Source: Allofournierella sp.
Lineage (GTDB): Bacteria; Bacillota; Clostridia; Oscillospirales; Ruminococcaceae
Length of the DNA stretch: 64,000 bases
Direction of reading: 5' to 3'
NCBI GenBank assembly: GCA_020025635.1
Contig: JAHHRU010000002.1
Coordinates: 1 to 64,000 of the forward strand
Part shown: one piece after another, positions 7,926 to 15,375 of the stretch
Layout of the letters: each line of letters starts with the position of its first letter
How positions within the stretch are numbered: position 1 is the first letter of the stretch
The notes under the pieces: model-generated
What the model was told of the DNA's origin: nothing
Databases searched by the model: none
What the model saw: the letters and a program-made list of their open reading frames with translations, nothing else
Position numbers and translations under genes: made by a program

Positions 7926-9326
7926 TTAGAACGGCCCCCACTGGATCATCTGTGCTATTACCAGGAACACTGCCGATGCCAAAGTGAACAAGCCGAACAA
8001 CGGAAGCATTGCCTTCATCCACTTATCATAAGGAACTCTTGCCAGAGCCAGTGTAGCCATAAAGTAGCCGGAAACAGGATAGAAAATGTTGGAGAAGCCG
8101 TCACCAAACTGCAAAGCCAGCACAGCAGTCTGACGGGTAACGCCGATGATGTCAGCCAGCGGAGCCATAATGGGCATTGTAACAATGGTCTGGCCCGAGC
8201 CGGAAGGAATCAGGAAGTTCAAAAGGGTCTGAACGATCAGCATGCCAACAGCGGTGATCTCGCCGGGCAGGCCCTTCAGCAGGTTTGCCAGGCCGTTGAT
8301 GATGGTATCGATGATCATAGCATCCGACATGATAACGCCAACACCGCGGGCAACACCAACGATCAAGGCCCCCAGCAGCACATCATGGCAGCCTTCCATG
8401 AAGGAATCGCAGATCTGCTGTCCATTCATTCCGCTGACAAGGCCGGCAACAACGCCCATCAGAATGAAAATAGCACCGATCTGGGGCATTTCCCATTCCC
8501 AGTTGAACACGCCAAAAATCATGATGCCGAACAGGACCAGTGCAGAAATGCCCGCAAGCTTTTGTCTGGTATTCAGCACAACTTCCGCACTGGAATCGCC
8601 GAGAATGAACTCCTTGGTTTTCTTGTCCAGCTCATACATGATGCTGCTTTCGGGGTTCTTTTTCACCTTTGCAGCATAACGCATCACAAAAGTGATGCCG
8701 ATAACAGCCATGCTGATGAGAACGATCAAACGATACTGCCAGCCGGAGTAAAGAGGAAGGCCGGCGATCTTCTGGCCAATGCCAACCGTAAAGGGGTTTG
8801 CCAAGGCTGCCGAAAAACCAATTGCCGAGCCGACCAGTGCGGTTGCGGCTGCTGTCAGTGAGTCAAATCCAAGCGCAAACATCAGCGGCAGAATGATCGG
8901 TACATAAACCATGGTAAGCTCGCACATGCCAATAAAGCAGTCGATCGTTGCAAACGTGATCATCAGGATGGGAATGATCAGAATGCCCTTGTTGGCAAAC
9001 TTTTTAGACAGCCAGGTGATTGCTCCATTGATGGCCATCGTCTTTTTCACAACAACGAAGCCGCCGCCCACAGCAAAGGTCAGCGCAATGACCCAGCCGG
9101 CTTCAACAAATCCCTTCGGGATGGATTCCCAGAAATCCATAAAGGTTGCGGGATTTTTCTCTACGATATGGTAAGTACTTGGATCGACAATCATCCGGCC
9201 GTCCGGCCCTTCGATCCTTGTAAATTCGCCGGCCGGAATGATGTAGGTCAAAATGGTAACCGCCAGAATAATGAGTGACAAAATAATGAAAATATGTGGG
9301 ATCCCTAATTTCTTTTTCGTTTTCAT
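7926..9326 (-). CDS. YfcC-family (DcuC/AbgT-like) membrane transporter
   Basis: A 466-residue inner-membrane protein with roughly 12 hydrophobic helices. It begins MKTKKKLGIPHIFIILSLII and has the family landmarks YIIPAGEF near residue 29 and IPSGSGQ near residue 370. The family includes putative basic amino-acid and C4-dicarboxylate carriers. It is the last gene of a four-gene minus-strand unit with two diaminopropionate ammonia-lyases and a YgeY-type hydrolase. It therefore probably imports (or exchanges) diaminopropionate or a peptide/conjugate containing it. That substrate is inferred from context only. The start ATG follows AAAGGAGAAAATC. Confidence 0.85.
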   Translation of the reverse strand: MKTKKKLGIPHIFIILSLIILAVTILTYIIPAGEFTRIEGPDGRMIVDPSTYHIVEKNPATFMDFWESIPKGFVEAGWVIALTFAVGGGFVVVKKTMAINGAITWLSKKFANKGILIIPILMITFATIDCFIGMCELTMVYVPIILPLMFALGFDSLTAAATALVGSAIGFSAALANPFTVGIGQKIAGLPLYSGWQYRLIVLISMAVIGITFVMRYAAKVKKNPESSIMYELDKKTKEFILGDSSAEVVLNTRQKLAGISALVLFGIMIFGVFNWEWEMPQIGAIFILMGVVAGLVSGMNGQQICDSFMEGCHDVLLGALIVGVARGVGVIMSDAMIIDTIINGLANLLKGLPGEITAVGMLIVQTLLNFLIPSGSGQTIVTMPIMAPLADIIGVTRQTAVLALQFGDGFSNIFYPVSGYFMATLALARVPYDKWMKAMLPLFGLFTLASAVFLVIAQMIQWGPF

Positions 9327-9377
9327 GATTTTCTCCTTTTTCTATTCTCTTCTAACGCTTCCCTGCAGTTTGTCCGA

Positions 9378-10577
9378 TCACTTCCAGGGCAGCATTCCTT
9401 CCCAAACGATTTTCCGATACATCTGGGGATCTGTATCCCCTTCTGTGCTGATCAGCAGCACCTTGGAATTTTCATCCAGTTTCATCTGCTCACGAATATT
9501 TTTGTATTCTTCGTTCCCGCACACAGCAGCCAAAACTCCAAAACCCAAAGCTCCCGATTCGCCCGAGATCACACGCTCGTCTGTTCCGCATGGATTTCCA
9601 AGCATTCTCATTCCCAAAGCAGAAACAGAATCCGAACAGCTGATATATCCATTTACGATGTGCTGCAAATAGTCCCACGCAACAATGTTTGCCTCTCCTA
9701 CGGAAAGGCCTGCCATCACAGTCTGCAATTCGCCGTCGATCCGGGTGAATTCTTCCCTTTGAATGGAACGGTAATAGCAGTTTGCGTTATGCGGCTCTGC
9801 AATTACCATATAGGGCTTTTTTTCTTTGAATACGTTTGCATAGTATTCAAAAATGCCAAACGCAAACGAACCCGCACCCGCCTGAAGGATGATGTGCGTG
9901 GGCGCATCTGTGCCGTCCTGCTTCATTTGCTGCAATGCTTCATGTGCAATGATCGTATACCCTTCGGAAATGAAATTGGTGGTTTCGGTGTACCCGTCCC
10001 ACGCCTGATCCTGAATGTGCAGCCAGCCATTTTCTTTTGCCAGCTCAATGACCTGCCTCAGGGTGTTGTCGTAATTGCACTGGGTCACGGTCACCTGTGC
10101 ACCAAGGTTTTCAATGGCTTTTACACGGGCCTGTGTGGTGTTTTTTGGCATATAGATGCAGCATTTGCAGCCAAGCTGCCTTGCCACCCAGGCCAGACCT
10201 TTTCCGTGGTTTCCGTCTGTTGCGGCAACAAATGTGAACTGTTTGATCTTCCGGTTCAGTTCTCCCGAAACAAGATCGTTGTAGGTGATGGAACGGATAT
10301 CCAGCCCCAGCTCTCTGCAAATTGCTTTTGCCGCACCGTAGAACACGCCAACCGCTTTAAAGGCGTTCAGCCCCATTCGTTTCGACTCGTCCTTCACATA
10401 GATTTTTGCCACTCCCAGCCTTTGGGCCATGCAGTCCAGGCTGACCAGCGGAGTGCGCTCATAATCTTTCTGCGTTGAAACGAACCGTTCCACATCTTTT
10501 GCCGTATCTTCTGTCAAAAAGTCACACAGCTTGTGTGTTTCAAGCTTTTTTTCGTAGTATGCACAATCACCGTTCAT
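9378..10577 (-). CDS. dpaL: 2,3-diaminopropionate ammonia-lyase (paralogue 1)
   Basis: A 399-residue PLP enzyme of fold type II. The family splits 2,3-diaminopropionate to pyruvate and two ammonia. The PLP lysine is Lys74 in GLNAFKAVG. A catalytic-type aspartate is Asp121 in TDGNHGKG, and a second lies in QDQAWDGY. A glycine-rich phosphate loop (QAGAGSFAFG) follows. The length is normal (E. coli YgeX is about 398). It follows the YgeY-type gene by 19 bp. The paralogue upstream has the same motifs at the same positions but clearly different sequence, for example MGLNAFKAVGVF here against FGLNAFKVLGGS there. The two may differ in stereochemical or substrate preference, which is inference. Confidence 0.9.
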   Translation of the reverse strand: MNGDCAYYEKKLETHKLCDFLTEDTAKDVERFVSTQKDYERTPLVSLDCMAQRLGVAKIYVKDESKRMGLNAFKAVGVFYGAAKAICRELGLDIRSITYNDLVSGELNRKIKQFTFVAATDGNHGKGLAWVARQLGCKCCIYMPKNTTQARVKAIENLGAQVTVTQCNYDNTLRQVIELAKENGWLHIQDQAWDGYTETTNFISEGYTIIAHEALQQMKQDGTDAPTHIILQAGAGSFAFGIFEYYANVFKEKKPYMVIAEPHNANCYYRSIQREEFTRIDGELQTVMAGLSVGEANIVAWDYLQHIVNGYISCSDSVSALGMRMLGNPCGTDERVISGESGALGFGVLAAVCGNEEYKNIREQMKLDENSKVLLISTEGDTDPQMYRKIVWEGMLPWK

Positions 10578-10596
10578 TTCTTTTCCCTTCTGCTTT

Positions 10597-11766
10597 TCAA
10601 ATATTCGCGATCAGTCCGGTATAAGCTTTGCAGCAATTCAGGAGCGATTCTTTTTTCACCCGTTCATCGCGCATATGGCAGTACTGCATTTCGCCGGGGC
10701 CAAGGCCGATGGTGGGAATGCCCTTTTCCGTTGTTGCAAAACCATTTGTGCTGAAATTCCACTTGAAGAACACCGGTTCTTTTTCCAGATTTTCACGGTA
10801 CGATTTTGCCAAGGCCTGCGGCAGCGGATCGTTGACATCCGTTTCCCAGGCTTCCATGAATGTGTACATATCCACGGGCTGTCCGGTATAGCTCGTTCCC
10901 TTTGCAATATAAACATTCCACTGGGCATCCAGGCCTTCAACCAGTTTGTCCATTTCCTTTTTCACAACTTCGAAAGTTTCCCCTTTGGCCAGGCGCCGGT
11001 CCAGATAGATCCTGCAGGATGCGGGGACCGCATTCAGCGAAACCGCTTCACATTCGATCTTGCTCAAAACCACCGAACCATGCTCGCCTTCGATTTTATA
11101 AAACTCATCGTTCAGCGCTTCCACACGCTCAATGACCTTGCGCATTTCATAAACTGCGTTTTTGCCGTTTTCCGGCGCGCTGCCGTGGCAGGAAATGCCA
11201 TGCGTCACGATTTCAAACATTGCACGGCCTCTGTGCCCCAGGGCGATCTGATCGTTGCTGGGTTCACAGATCACTGCATAGTCCAGATCAAGCTGCAGCT
11301 CTTCGATCTCTTTTCGAATGGCATAGGCATCGAAATCCTCTTCCATTACAGATGCAGACACATAAACCGTTTTTCCGTCTGTGTACCCCAGCTGCTTTGC
11401 AAAATACGCAGCGTATACTGTGCACGCAATCGAGCAGCGCATATCCACCGACCCTCTTCCGTGGATATAGGTGTCATCCATCACGCCGCCAAAGGGCGGG
11501 AACTCCCACTCATCCGCATCATTTACGACCACTGCGTCCATATGCGAGTCGAACAGGATCTTTGTGGGGCCATTTCCCATAACGCCAACGATATCCCCCA
11601 GTTTTGTTGTCAGGATGCGGTCAAAGCCAAGCTCCTCCATTTTTGCTTTCACAGCGATGGCAGCGTCCTGCTCTGCACCGGTTTCTGCCCTGATCTTGAC
11701 CAGATCGCTTGCAAATTGCAGGATTTCGTCCTTATGCTCTGCACACATCCGCTGAACAGCTGTCAT
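10597..11766 (-). CDS. YgeY-type M20 metallohydrolase
   Basis: A 389-residue M20-family (ArgE/DapE-like) zinc hydrolase, closest in plan to YgeY, the selenium-metabolism-linked hydrolase that accompanies YgeX in enterobacteria. Metal ligands and catalytic residues are visible in FDSHMDAV, GRGSVDMR, VMEEDFDA, CEPSND and, near the C-terminus, GPGEMQYCHMRDE. The dimerisation domain with HGSAPE lies in the middle. It sits between the two ammonia-lyase genes. A role in releasing diaminopropionate from an acylated or peptide-like precursor is inferred. The start ATG follows GGAGAGGAG. Confidence 0.85.
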   Translation of the reverse strand: MTAVQRMCAEHKDEILQFASDLVKIRAETGAEQDAAIAVKAKMEELGFDRILTTKLGDIVGVMGNGPTKILFDSHMDAVVVNDADEWEFPPFGGVMDDTYIHGRGSVDMRCSIACTVYAAYFAKQLGYTDGKTVYVSASVMEEDFDAYAIRKEIEELQLDLDYAVICEPSNDQIALGHRGRAMFEIVTHGISCHGSAPENGKNAVYEMRKVIERVEALNDEFYKIEGEHGSVVLSKIECEAVSLNAVPASCRIYLDRRLAKGETFEVVKKEMDKLVEGLDAQWNVYIAKGTSYTGQPVDMYTFMEAWETDVNDPLPQALAKSYRENLEKEPVFFKWNFSTNGFATTEKGIPTIGLGPGEMQYCHMRDERVKKESLLNCCKAYTGLIANI

Positions 11767-11825
11767 TTTTTGTTTCTCCTCTCCAAAAATTATTTAAAAA
11801 CTCAGTTCCTGCCGAACTGTTTATT

Positions 11826-13034
11826 TTACTTCACGCTGGGGTACATGCCATCCCAGACAATTTTTTTATAGTTTTCCTTGTCTGTATCCCCTTCGGTGGA
11901 GAAGCAGAGGACCACCGAATTTTCATCCAGCCCCAGCTTTTCCTTCATATCTGCCAGCTCCGGATTTGTCATCAGTTCTGCCACCAGGCCGAAGGTGGGT
12001 GCGCCGGATTCGCCGGAAACCACCTTCGGGTCCCCCTTCATGGGGCTTGCCAGCATGCGCATTCCCTTTGCCGCCGTGTAATCCGGGCAGGACACAAAAT
12101 TACCTGCATAATCTCTGAGGATGGGCCAGCCGATGGTGCAGGGCTCGCCGCATGCCAAGCCTGCCATGATCGTGTTCATATCATCGGTTACAAAATGGAG
12201 CCTGCCGTCGTTTGCCTGGGCGGTTCGGAAGCAGCAGTTTGCTTTCTCCGGTTCCACAATGACGATTTTCGGGGGATCCTCTGCAAAATAGTTTGATATT
12301 ACTGCGGTTACACCGCTGGACATTGAACCAACGCCGGCCTGCAGGAAAACATGTGTGGGCTTGGGCAGCTTTTGTTTTTCGATCTGTTCCAAAGCTTCAA
12401 GGCCCATTGTGGCGTAGCCCTGCATGATCCAAAGAGGGATATCCTCATAACCATCCCAGGCAGTGTCCTGAACCATGATCCAGCCTTCGCTTTCCGCTTT
12501 GGAGTTTGCAAGGCGGACCGCTCCATCATAGTTCAGGTCTGTGATGGATGCCTCAGCGCCTTCCGCACGGATATTGTCCAGGCGTTCCTGCGCTGAGCCC
12601 TTGGGCATATACACGACCGCCTTCTGCCGGAGCTGATGGGCTGTCCAGGCAACGCCTCTGCCGTGGTTGCCATCCGTTGCGGTAACAAAGGTCAGATCAC
12701 CAAGCCGCTCTTTTACTTCATCTGAAATAAGAGCATGGTAAGGAAGTTCCTCAATGGATTTCCCCAGCTTCTGCGCAAGATAATTTCCGATCGCATAGCT
12801 TCCGCCAAGGACTTTGAACGCGTTCAGGCCAAATCGGTACGATTCATCTTTCACATAGATGTTTTTCAGGCCAAGCTCTTTTGCGGTGTTTGCCATAACT
12901 GCCAGCGGGGTTTCGCTGTACGCATCAAAGCTTTCGTGATATTTTTTTACCGTCTGCGCATGTTCAATGGAGAAATTTTCCAGAGAGCATTTGTCTTTCT
13001 TTTCTTCCAGCTGAACCAATTCAAATTTTTCCAT
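11826..13034 (-). CDS. dpaL: 2,3-diaminopropionate ammonia-lyase (paralogue 2)
   Basis: The first gene of the minus-strand operon encodes a 402-residue PLP-dependent lyase. Lys74 in GLNAFKVLGGS binds PLP. Asp121 in TDGNHGRGVAW and the aspartate in QDTAWDGYED are the acid/base candidates known from the E. coli enzyme. The glycine-rich LQAGVGSMSSG loop is present. The start ATG follows a strong GAGGAGG. It lies about 65 bp downstream of a sigma-54 promoter, so it is probably the most directly induced gene. Family assignment is firm. Whether it handles the L- or D-isomer cannot be read from sequence. Confidence 0.92.
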   Translation of the reverse strand: MEKFELVQLEEKKDKCSLENFSIEHAQTVKKYHESFDAYSETPLAVMANTAKELGLKNIYVKDESYRFGLNAFKVLGGSYAIGNYLAQKLGKSIEELPYHALISDEVKERLGDLTFVTATDGNHGRGVAWTAHQLRQKAVVYMPKGSAQERLDNIRAEGAEASITDLNYDGAVRLANSKAESEGWIMVQDTAWDGYEDIPLWIMQGYATMGLEALEQIEKQKLPKPTHVFLQAGVGSMSSGVTAVISNYFAEDPPKIVIVEPEKANCCFRTAQANDGRLHFVTDDMNTIMAGLACGEPCTIGWPILRDYAGNFVSCPDYTAAKGMRMLASPMKGDPKVVSGESGAPTFGLVAELMTNPELADMKEKLGLDENSVVLCFSTEGDTDKENYKKIVWDGMYPSVK

Positions 13035-13099
13035 TTGTAATCCTCCTCAAACATTTCACGCGTTTTGTTGTGAATATGTCTATCTATTTATTTACTCAA

Positions 13100-13114
13100 G
13101 CAAGCATCATGCCA
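13100..13114 (-). promoter_or_regulatory. Sigma-54 (-24/-12) promoter of the diaminopropionate operon
   Basis: Read on the minus strand the site is TGGCATGATGCTTGC. This is the canonical TGGCAyG-N4-TTGC with GG and GC ten bases apart. Transcription would start near 13088, about 55 bp before the first dpaL gene. The neighbouring sigma-54 activator gene supports the call. Confidence 0.9.
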
Positions 13115-13252
13115 ACACTGCCAAAAAGTAGCTTTTTACAGGCAAATATGTTAAAACTTATAACTTTTTCAGGTAATTTTTGTAATATTATTATATTTTT
13201 GTTTTGGTTGATGCAAATAAAATCTATTTTTAATTTTTAAAGTGCTGAAAAA

Positions 13253-13311
13253 GAGAAAACCGTTTTTATCAAAACGATAAATCATATCATTTTGATAAAA
13301 ACGGTTTTCTC
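13253..13311 (-). terminator. Terminator of the sigma-54 activator gene, with embedded palindromes
   Basis: A 26-bp near-perfect inverted repeat (13253-13278 with 13286-13311, one mismatch) has a 7-base loop. On the minus strand it is followed by TTTTT (13252-13248). It ends the activator transcript before the dpaL promoter. It also contains two copies of a TTATC-N5-GATAA-like palindrome, so it may double as an activator binding region. Confidence 0.75.
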
Positions 13312-13368
13312 CCGCATAATGACGGCTTATTTTTCAAATTTTTTAAATTCTATTATCATTTTGATAAT
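13266..13368. promoter_or_regulatory. Candidate enhancer sites (three TTATC-N5-GATAA copies)
   Basis: TTATCAAAACGATAA (13266-13280), ATATCATTTTGATAA (13284-13298) and TTATCATTTTGATAA (13353-13367) lie about 175-275 bp upstream of the sigma-54 start site. That is the usual distance for enhancer-binding activators. The third copy overlaps the last codons of the activator gene. Binding by that activator is inferred. Confidence 0.5.
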
Positions 13369-15106
13369 TCAAGCCGTATTTTTCAATTTTTCTGTAAAGC
13401 GTCGCAATGCCCACTCCCAGCAGATCGGCAATCTGCTTTTTGGCCTGTGTAGAGCTTCCGTAAAGCTTCAGCGCCTTTTCGATTTCTCTTTTTTCCAGCA
13501 CATCCAGCGCAATGACCGAATTTTCCAAATCTGCTTTTGCTGTTTTCTGGCTGTTCGCAATGCTGATTGGAAGATCCTTGATTTTGATGATGCCAGTATC
13601 ATCCATCATATTCATCATGAACTCAACCGCATTTTCCAGCTCTCTCACATTCCCTTTCCAGGAATAGCTCTTTAAAATATTCAATGCAGCCGGCTCGATG
13701 CCCCTGTATTTCTTTTCGTTGATATCCGCATATTTCCAGGCGAAATACTCAAAAAGCAGCTGGATATCCCCCGGCCTTTCTTTCAGCGAAGGAACGTTTA
13801 TGGGAATCACATTGAGCCGGTAATAAAGGTCCTCCCGAAATTCATTTTTTTCCACCATTTCTTCCAGATTTTTATTGGTGGCGGCAATTACCCGAACGTT
13901 CAGCGGGATGACCTGGTTGGAACCGATCCGCACGATTTTTCTTTCCTGCAGCACACGCAGAAGCTTGACCTGAAAATGGAGCGGCATGTCACCAATTTCG
14001 TCCAAAAAAATGATGCCGTTGTTCGCAAGTTCAAATTTTCCCACCCGGCCTTTGGAATCTGCGCCGGTAAACGCTCCCTTTACATATCCAAAAAGTTCGC
14101 TTTCCAAAAGGGATTCGGGAATTGCTCCGCAGTTTACGGCAATGAAGGGTTTGTCTTTGCGGTCGCTTGCTTTCCAGATCGCAGTTGCAACCATCTCTTT
14201 TCCGGTTCCGCTCTCACCTGTTATCAGTACGGTGGATTTTGAATTTGCTATTTTCACGATTTCCTGCCGCAGCTTTACGATCTCTTTGCTCACCCCCACA
14301 ATATTCGTGATCTCCATGGGATTTACAACCGGCTTTTCTTTGTCGGTTATGGAATTGAGCTCAGAAAAAACCAGAAGCGAGGAGAATTCATGGATGGGGG
14401 AATCGATATTTACAAACTCTCCAACAATGGTATATTCCTTGTTCTCGATTTTTAGATGATATTCTTTTTGATCGGCAATGATATCCCCTGTGGGAAATAT
14501 GGAAACCTCTTCTCCCTTTACATCATGATCGATCTTCAGCTGGACCAAAGCGCTGTTGTTGATGCTGGTGATGGTGCCGTTTATGCTGACAATGATCACC
14601 CCCTGTATCATTTTTTCCGACACAAGATCCAGGGACTTCAGGGTAGCTGCCACACGAATGTTTTCATCATACTCAAACGCTTTTACCGAAATGAATTCCG
14701 CCACCTGCTCCAAAAGCTCCAGATAGATCTCCAGATTGTTTTGCAGCTTTTTCTTTTTTTCTTCGGAATCGGTCATCATTCCGATCACACCAATGGCTCT
14801 TCCGTTCAGCTTGATGGGCATGGAAATTTCAAAGGTCTCTTCGCATTTATCAATATGCTTGCATTTTTCGCAGATCTTATCCTTTCGCGGATTGTATACG
14901 ATCTGCCTTTTGCCGCAGGTAAGCGCCTGCTGATAAATGGTGCTTTCATCCGACATATCCTGGTTCACCTTATCCGCAAAAAAGCCTGTACCGGCTATTC
15001 GGATATAGTTGTTGTCCATGACCTCAACTTCCACTCCGGATATTTTGGAAATGATATCCGCATATTTTTCTACGCTGTCCTGAATTTCTGATAAAATGCT
15101 TTTCAC
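13343..15106 (-). CDS. Sigma-54-dependent transcriptional activator with Cys-rich sensor
   Basis: A 587-residue enhancer-binding protein. Residues 1-130 form a GAF-like sensor with four cysteines (Cys64, and Cys79, Cys82 and Cys88 within ICEKCKHIDKC), which could bind a metal or Fe-S cluster. A PAS-like domain follows at about 145-250 (GVIIVSINGTITSINNSAL). Residues 265-500 are the AAA+ domain, with Walker A GESGTGKE and the sigma-54 contact loop GAFTGAD. Residues 540-587 are a Fis-type helix-turn-helix (SSTQAKKQIADLLGVG). The likely target is the adjacent dpaL operon, whose promoter is of the -24/-12 class. YgeV plays the equivalent role beside ygeX/ygeY in E. coli. The start is GTG at 15106 after GTGAGGC. 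The inducer is unknown. Confidence 0.92.
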   Translation of the reverse strand: MKSILSEIQDSVEKYADIISKISGVEVEVMDNNYIRIAGTGFFADKVNQDMSDESTIYQQALTCGKRQIVYNPRKDKICEKCKHIDKCEETFEISMPIKLNGRAIGVIGMMTDSEEKKKKLQNNLEIYLELLEQVAEFISVKAFEYDENIRVAATLKSLDLVSEKMIQGVIIVSINGTITSINNSALVQLKIDHDVKGEEVSIFPTGDIIADQKEYHLKIENKEYTIVGEFVNIDSPIHEFSSLLVFSELNSITDKEKPVVNPMEITNIVGVSKEIVKLRQEIVKIANSKSTVLITGESGTGKEMVATAIWKASDRKDKPFIAVNCGAIPESLLESELFGYVKGAFTGADSKGRVGKFELANNGIIFLDEIGDMPLHFQVKLLRVLQERKIVRIGSNQVIPLNVRVIAATNKNLEEMVEKNEFREDLYYRLNVIPINVPSLKERPGDIQLLFEYFAWKYADINEKKYRGIEPAALNILKSYSWKGNVRELENAVEFMMNMMDDTGIIKIKDLPISIANSQKTAKADLENSVIALDVLEKREIEKALKLYGSSTQAKKQIADLLGVGIATLYRKIEKYGLNYQNDNRI

Positions 15107-15243
15107 GTTGATGCCTCACAATTTTATCTGATATTATAAAAAGTACATCGTTTAAGATATGATACAATAAAACTTCCCTCATCTGCAAGGTCCTTATTCG
15201 CAGGCTTGAATAAAGCCCTGCTTTGGGTCTGTTTCTTAGGTTT

Positions 15244-15290
15244 CACAAAAAAAGGGACGCATCGAAAGTTCGATGCGTCCCTTTTTTGTG
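15244..15290. terminator. Bidirectional terminator
   Basis: CACAAAAAAAGGGACGCATC and the complementary TTCGATGCGTCCC plus TTTTTTGTG form a long symmetrical hairpin with A- and T-runs on the two sides. On the minus strand it terminates the GH16 gene; nothing on the + strand clearly needs it. Confidence 0.75.
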
Positions 15291-15375
15291 CCTGAACGAA
15301 GTCTGCCATTTCAAAGTCTGCCCGAAACGGGCTTTGGTCCTTCCTTTAAAGCAGCAGCTTTTTCAGAGAGGCAGT

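Noticed and set aside
13253..13311. A possible transposon end or attachment site because of the 26-bp inverted repeat
   Set aside because: The T-run on the minus strand and its position right after the activator gene fit a terminator. No transposase or target duplication is visible.
15124..15309. A 61-residue minus-strand frame upstream of the sigma-54 activator
   Set aside because: It encompasses the bidirectional terminator hairpin, and its sequence repeats the hairpin arms in translation.
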